Source: Streptomyces sp. NBC_00820 (lineage in GTDB: Bacteria > Actinomycetota > Actinomycetes > Streptomycetales > Streptomycetaceae). Taken from it: DNA of 64,000 bases. The notes below the pieces were generated by a model. It was not told the DNA's origin. It saw only the letters and a list, made by a program, of their open reading frames with translations, and did no database searches. Shown one piece after another: positions 60,882-64,000 of the stretch (its first letter is position 1; each line of letters begins with the position of its first letter). The DNA is taken from the NCBI RefSeq assembly GCF_036347055.1, contig NZ_CP108882.1:6808001-6872000 (forward strand). Reading direction: 5' to 3'. Position numbers and translations under genes: made by a program.

Positions 60882-61630
60882 TCGGCCTCGTGCTGGCGGC
60901 CGGCGCCGGACGGCGCCTGCGCCCCTACACCGACAGCCTTCCCAAGGCGCTGGTGCCGGTGGGGCCCGCGGGCATAGAGGGCGAACCCACGGTTCTCGAC
61001 CTCACCCTCGCCAACTTCGCCGAGATCGGCCTCACCGAGGTCGCGATCATCGTCGGCTACCGCAAGGAAGCCGTGTACGAGCGCAAGGCGGCCCTGGAGC
61101 AGAAGTACGGCCTGAAGCTCACCCTCATCGACAACGACAAGGCCGAGGAGTGGAACAACGCCTACTCCCTGTGGTGCGGCCGTGACGCCCTCAAGGACGG
61201 CGTGATCCTCGCCAACGGCGACACCGTCCACCCGGTCTCCGTCGAGAGGACGCTGCTCGCCGCCCGCGGCGACGGCAAGCGGATCATCCTCGCCCTCGAC
61301 GCGGTGAAGTCCCTCGCGGACGAGGAGATGAAGGTCGTCGTGGACCCCGCCAAGGGCGTCCGGAAGATCACCAAGCTGATGGACCCGGCCGAGGCCACGG
61401 GCGAGTACATCGGCGTCACCCTCATCGAGGGCGACGCGGCCCCCGAGCTCGTCGACGCGCTGAAGACCGTCTGGGAGACCGACCCGCAGCAGTTCTACGA
61501 GCACGGTTACCAGGAACTGGTGAACCGAGGCTTCAGGATCGACGTCGCGCCCATCGGCGACGTCCGTTGGGTCGAGATCGACAACCACGACGATCTCGCC
61601 CGTGGACGGGAGATCGCGTGCCAGTACTGA
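60878..61630 (+). CDS. Nucleotidyltransferase (sugar/alcohol-phosphate NTP-transferase)
   Basis: A 250-residue protein with the NTP-transferase signature LVLAAGAGRRLRPYTDSLPKALVPV (residues 4-28) and the metal-site ANGDT near residue 113. It resembles LicC-type choline-phosphate cytidylyltransferases and IspD-like or inositol-phosphate cytidylyltransferases. With CDP-alcohol transferases beside it, a CTP:alcohol-phosphate cytidylyltransferase is the best guess. Its ATG overlaps the upstream stop as ATGA. Confidence 0.82.
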   Translation: MIGLVLAAGAGRRLRPYTDSLPKALVPVGPAGIEGEPTVLDLTLANFAEIGLTEVAIIVGYRKEAVYERKAALEQKYGLKLTLIDNDKAEEWNNAYSLWCGRDALKDGVILANGDTVHPVSVERTLLAARGDGKRIILALDAVKSLADEEMKVVVDPAKGVRKITKLMDPAEATGEYIGVTLIEGDAAPELVDALKTVWETDPQQFYEHGYQELVNRGFRIDVAPIGDVRWVEIDNHDDLARGREIACQY

Positions 61631-62679
61631 CCCGGCTGATTCCCTCGCCGGTCGTCGTCGACATCCGCCCGGGTGCCCTCGACGACCTGGCCTCCGTCCT
61701 CGCCGACCAGCGCATCTCGCACTCGGGCCGGCTCGCCGTCGCCGTCAGCAACGGCTCCGGCGCGAAGCTGCGCGAGCGCATCGCCCCGACACTGCCGGGT
61801 GCCACCTGGTACGAGGTCGGCGGCGGCACCCTGGACGACGCGGTCCGGCTGGCCGGCGACATAAGGGCCGGCCACTTCGACGCGGTCGTCGGCCTCGGCG
61901 GCGGCAAGATCATCGACTGCGCCAAGTTCGCCTCGGCCCGGGTCGGCCTGCCCCTGGTCGCCGTACCGACGAACCTCGCGCACGACGGCCTGTGCTCGCC
62001 CGTCGCCACCCTCGACAACGACGCCGGGCGCGGCTCCTACGGTGTGCCGAACCCGATCGCCGTCGTCATCGACCTCGACGTCATCCGGGACGCCCCGGCG
62101 CGCTTCGTGCGCTCCGGCATCGGCGACGCCGTGTCCAACATCTCCGCCATCGCGGACTGGGAGCTGGCCAACCGGGTCAACGGCGAGAAGATCGACGGAC
62201 TCGCCGCCGCCATGGCCCGCCAGGCCGGCGAGGCGGTGCTGCGCCACCCCGGCGGCATCGGGGAGAACGACTTCCTCCAGGTGCTGGCCGAGGCGCTGGT
62301 GCTCAGCGGCATCGCCATGTCGGTCTCGGGGGACTCCCGGCCGTCCTCCGGCGCCTGCCACGAGATCAACCACGCCTTCGACCTGCTCTTCCCCAAGCGC
62401 GCCGCCAGCCACGGCGAGCAGTGCGGGCTCGGTGCCGCCTTCGCGATGTACCTGCGCGGAGCGCACGAGGAGTCGGCGCACATGGCGGGAGTGCTGCGCC
62501 GGCACGGGCTCCCGGTGCTGCCGGAGGACATCGGCTTCACGGTGGACGAGTTCGTCCGCGTCGTGGAGTTCGCTCCGGAGACCAGGCCCGGCCGCTACAC
62601 GATCCTCGAACACCTCGACCTCAAGACGAACCAGATCAAGGACATCTACGCCGACTATGTCAAGGCCATCGGTAGCTGA
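61618..62679 (+). CDS. sn-Glycerol-1-phosphate dehydrogenase-like enzyme (iron-containing alcohol dehydrogenase superfamily)
   Basis: A 353-residue NAD(P)-dependent enzyme. It has GGGKIIDCAKFAS (nucleotide binding), VPTNLAHDGLCSPVA, and the metal-binding EINHAFDLL and HGEQCGLG blocks typical of archaeal G1P dehydrogenase and bacterial AraM. It would reduce dihydroxyacetone phosphate to sn-glycerol-1-phosphate. That product has the stereochemistry of archaeal lipids, unusual in bacteria. GTG at 61618, with GGGAG upstream, overlaps the previous gene by 13 bp. Confidence 0.8.
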   Translation: MPVLTRLIPSPVVVDIRPGALDDLASVLADQRISHSGRLAVAVSNGSGAKLRERIAPTLPGATWYEVGGGTLDDAVRLAGDIRAGHFDAVVGLGGGKIIDCAKFASARVGLPLVAVPTNLAHDGLCSPVATLDNDAGRGSYGVPNPIAVVIDLDVIRDAPARFVRSGIGDAVSNISAIADWELANRVNGEKIDGLAAAMARQAGEAVLRHPGGIGENDFLQVLAEALVLSGIAMSVSGDSRPSSGACHEINHAFDLLFPKRAASHGEQCGLGAAFAMYLRGAHEESAHMAGVLRRHGLPVLPEDIGFTVDEFVRVVEFAPETRPGRYTILEHLDLKTNQIKDIYADYVKAIGS

Positions 62680-63436
62680 ACTCCGTCCGGTCGTCCACCC
62701 CGCGGGGGTGAAGGACCGGCGCAGCGGTGAGCACTGGGGAGGGCGCCTCTACATGCGAGAGGTGTCCCTGCGCGTCGACCGCTACCTGGTGAACACCAGG
62801 GTCACGCCCAACCAGCTCACGTATCTGATGACCGTCTGCGGAGTGCTCGCGGCCCCGGCCCTTCTGGTGCCGGGGATCCCGGGCGCCGTGCTCGGTATCG
62901 TCGCCACCCAGCTGTACCTGCTGCTGGACTGCGTCGACGGCGAGATCGCCCGCTGGCGCAAGCAGTACTCGCTCAGCGGCGTCTACCTGGACCGCGTCGG
63001 CGCGTACCTCACCGACGCCGCCGTCCTGGTCGGACTCGGCCTGCGCGCCGCCGACCTGTTCGGCAGCGGCCGGATCGACTGGCTGTGGGCCTTCCTCGGC
63101 ACCCTTGCCGCCCTCGGCGCCATCCTGATCAAGGCCGAGACCGACCTGGTCGGCGTCGCCCGCCACCAGACCGGCAGGGAGCCGGTCAAGGAGGCCGCGG
63201 CCGAGCCCCGCTCCTCCGGCATGGCGCTCGCCCGCCGCGCCGCCTCGGCGCTGAAGTTCCACCGGCTGATCCTCGGCATAGAGGCCGCGCTGCTGATCCT
63301 GCTCCTCGCGATCGTGGACCAGGTCCGCGGCGACCTGTTCTTCACCCGGCTCGGCACCGCCGTGCTCGCCGGCATCGCCCTGCTGCAGACCCTGCTGCAC
63401 CTGGTGTCCATCCTCGCGTCCAGCAGGCTGAGGTGA
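62657..63436 (+). CDS. Second CDP-alcohol phosphatidyltransferase-like protein with an altered motif
   Basis: A 259-residue membrane protein with 5-6 helices. The motif starts normally (LDCVDGEIAR, Asp91 and Asp94), then GVYLDRVGA follows: the position of the fourth, catalytic Asp (residue 116) is Ala. It may be inactive, a partner of the first transferase, or a variant enzyme. The ATG at 62657 overlaps the dehydrogenase gene by 23 bp. Confidence 0.72.
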   Translation: MSRPSVAELRPVVHPAGVKDRRSGEHWGGRLYMREVSLRVDRYLVNTRVTPNQLTYLMTVCGVLAAPALLVPGIPGAVLGIVATQLYLLLDCVDGEIARWRKQYSLSGVYLDRVGAYLTDAAVLVGLGLRAADLFGSGRIDWLWAFLGTLAALGAILIKAETDLVGVARHQTGREPVKEAAAEPRSSGMALARRAASALKFHRLILGIEAALLILLLAIVDQVRGDLFFTRLGTAVLAGIALLQTLLHLVSILASSRLR

Positions 63437-64000
63437 ACGGCATGAAGGTCGGCGCGGTCATCATCACCATGGGCAACCGGCCCGAGGAGCTGCGGGCGCT
63501 CATCGACTCCGTGGCCAAGCAGGAGGGCGACACCGTCGAGGTGGTCGTCGTCGGCAACGGCTCGCCCGTCCCGGACGTCCCGGAGAACGTACGGACCATC
63601 GAGCTGCCCGAGAACCTGGGCATCCCCGGCGGCCGCAACGTCGGCATCGAGGCCTTCGGGCCCGGCGGCCGCGACGTCGACGTCCTGCTCTTCCTCGACG
63701 ACGACGGCCTGCTCGCCCGCCACGACACCGCCGAGCTGTGCCGGGAGGCCTTCGCGGCGGACCCGGCGCTCGGCATCGTCAGCTTCCGCATCGCCGACCC
63801 CGAGACCGGCGAGACCCAGCGCCGGCACGTGCCCCGGCTGCGCGCCTCCGACCCGATGCGCTCCTCCCGGGTCACCACCTTCCTCGGCGGCGCCAACGCC
63901 GTCCGCACCAAGGTCCTCGTCGAGGTCGGCGGCCTGCCGGGCGAGTTCTTCTACGCCCACGAGGAGACCGACCTGGCCTGGCGGGCGCTCGACGCCGGCT
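63433..64000 (+). CDS. Family 2 glycosyltransferase, 5' part (cut by window edge)
   Basis: Open to the end of the window. From ATG 63442 it reads MKVGAVIITMGNRPEELRALIDS, then ENLGIPGGRNVGIEAFGPGG and VLLFLDDDGLL (the DxD metal site) and a later FFYAHEETDLAWRALDAG, the ED-containing acceptor loop of GT2 enzymes. The GTG at 63433 overlaps the upstream stop and is an alternative start. It probably adds a sugar to the operon's product. At least 189 residues are visible. Confidence 0.82.
   Translation, partial: MNGMKVGAVIITMGNRPEELRALIDSVAKQEGDTVEVVVVGNGSPVPDVPENVRTIELPENLGIPGGRNVGIEAFGPGGRDVDVLLFLDDDGLLARHDTAELCREAFAADPALGIVSFRIADPETGETQRRHVPRLRASDPMRSSRVTTFLGGANAVRTKVLVEVGGLPGEFFYAHEETDLAWRALDAG

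Noticed and set aside
1..64000. tRNA or rRNA genes
   Set aside because: I scanned intergenic regions for cloverleaf-like arms and CCA ends and saw none; a covariance search could still find one.
59058..64000. A hopanoid or carotenoid cluster extending from the idi side
   Set aside because: No prenyltransferase, squalene or phytoene enzyme is in the window; idi alone does not support it.

Overview
The window is GC-rich (roughly 72% by eye), with G/C-ended codons, frequent GTG/TTG starts and overlapping stop/start codons. It carries a WhiB-like gene and an SsgA-like gene, families confined to actinobacteria and morphologically complex actinomycetes. It looks like a chromosomal stretch of a Streptomyces species, with no rRNA, tRNA, prophage or large biosynthetic cluster visible.

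Left part (1-16.3 kb): the end of a scramblase-like gene; a PAP2 phosphatase/DMT transporter pair divergent from a TetR regulator with a repeat-rich operator region; a DUF2510 membrane protein, anmK and an MHS-type MFS transporter; a large STAND-type ATPase; then the protocatechuate branch of the beta-ketoadipate pathway (pcaI-J-H-G-B-L on the minus strand, divergent from the MarR regulator pcaV). The thiolase gene pcaF, which I recall between pcaJ and pcaH in published Streptomyces clusters, is absent.

Middle-left (16.3-32.8 kb): a DUF3048 lipoprotein, a divergent ligase/polymerase pair of the bacterial end-joining type, a LacI regulator, a VOC protein, a WhiB-like protein, an acyl-ACP desaturase with an unusual three-unit operator, a dimethylarginine hydrolase, an ABC-F protein behind a structured leader, a PEP-mutase-like enzyme, ssgD, a beta-propeller secreted protein and a small Rho-N-like protein. 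At 30.05-31.88 kb a TnpB-type element sits between two genes that both lack their 5' ends: a YCII-family gene on the left and endonuclease V (nfi) on the right.

Middle-right (32.8-58.8 kb): a saccharopine-dehydrogenase-like reductase; a fatty-acid oxidation operon (CoA transferase, thiolase, multifunctional FadB); a MerR regulator divergent from an amino-acid permease; a macro-domain protein; divergent secreted M1 and S15 peptidases; a second ABC-F protein; tex; an AraC/DJ-1 regulator with a DJ-1 enzyme; enoyl-CoA hydratase; an HdeD-like membrane protein; an RsbW-like kinase; idi; a CDF metal exporter; galE.

Right edge (59.0-64 kb): a tightly overlapping operon of two CDP-alcohol phosphatidyltransferases, a nucleotidyltransferase, a glycerol-1-phosphate dehydrogenase-like enzyme and a family 2 glycosyltransferase cut by the window edge. 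Together these look like an uncharacterised pathway for a CDP-activated phosphoglycolipid or phosphodiester glycan, and they are the best candidate here for an undescribed system. Several proteins in the window carry perfect in-frame tandem repeats of 18-21 bp, and many convergent gene pairs are separated by strong hairpin terminators.
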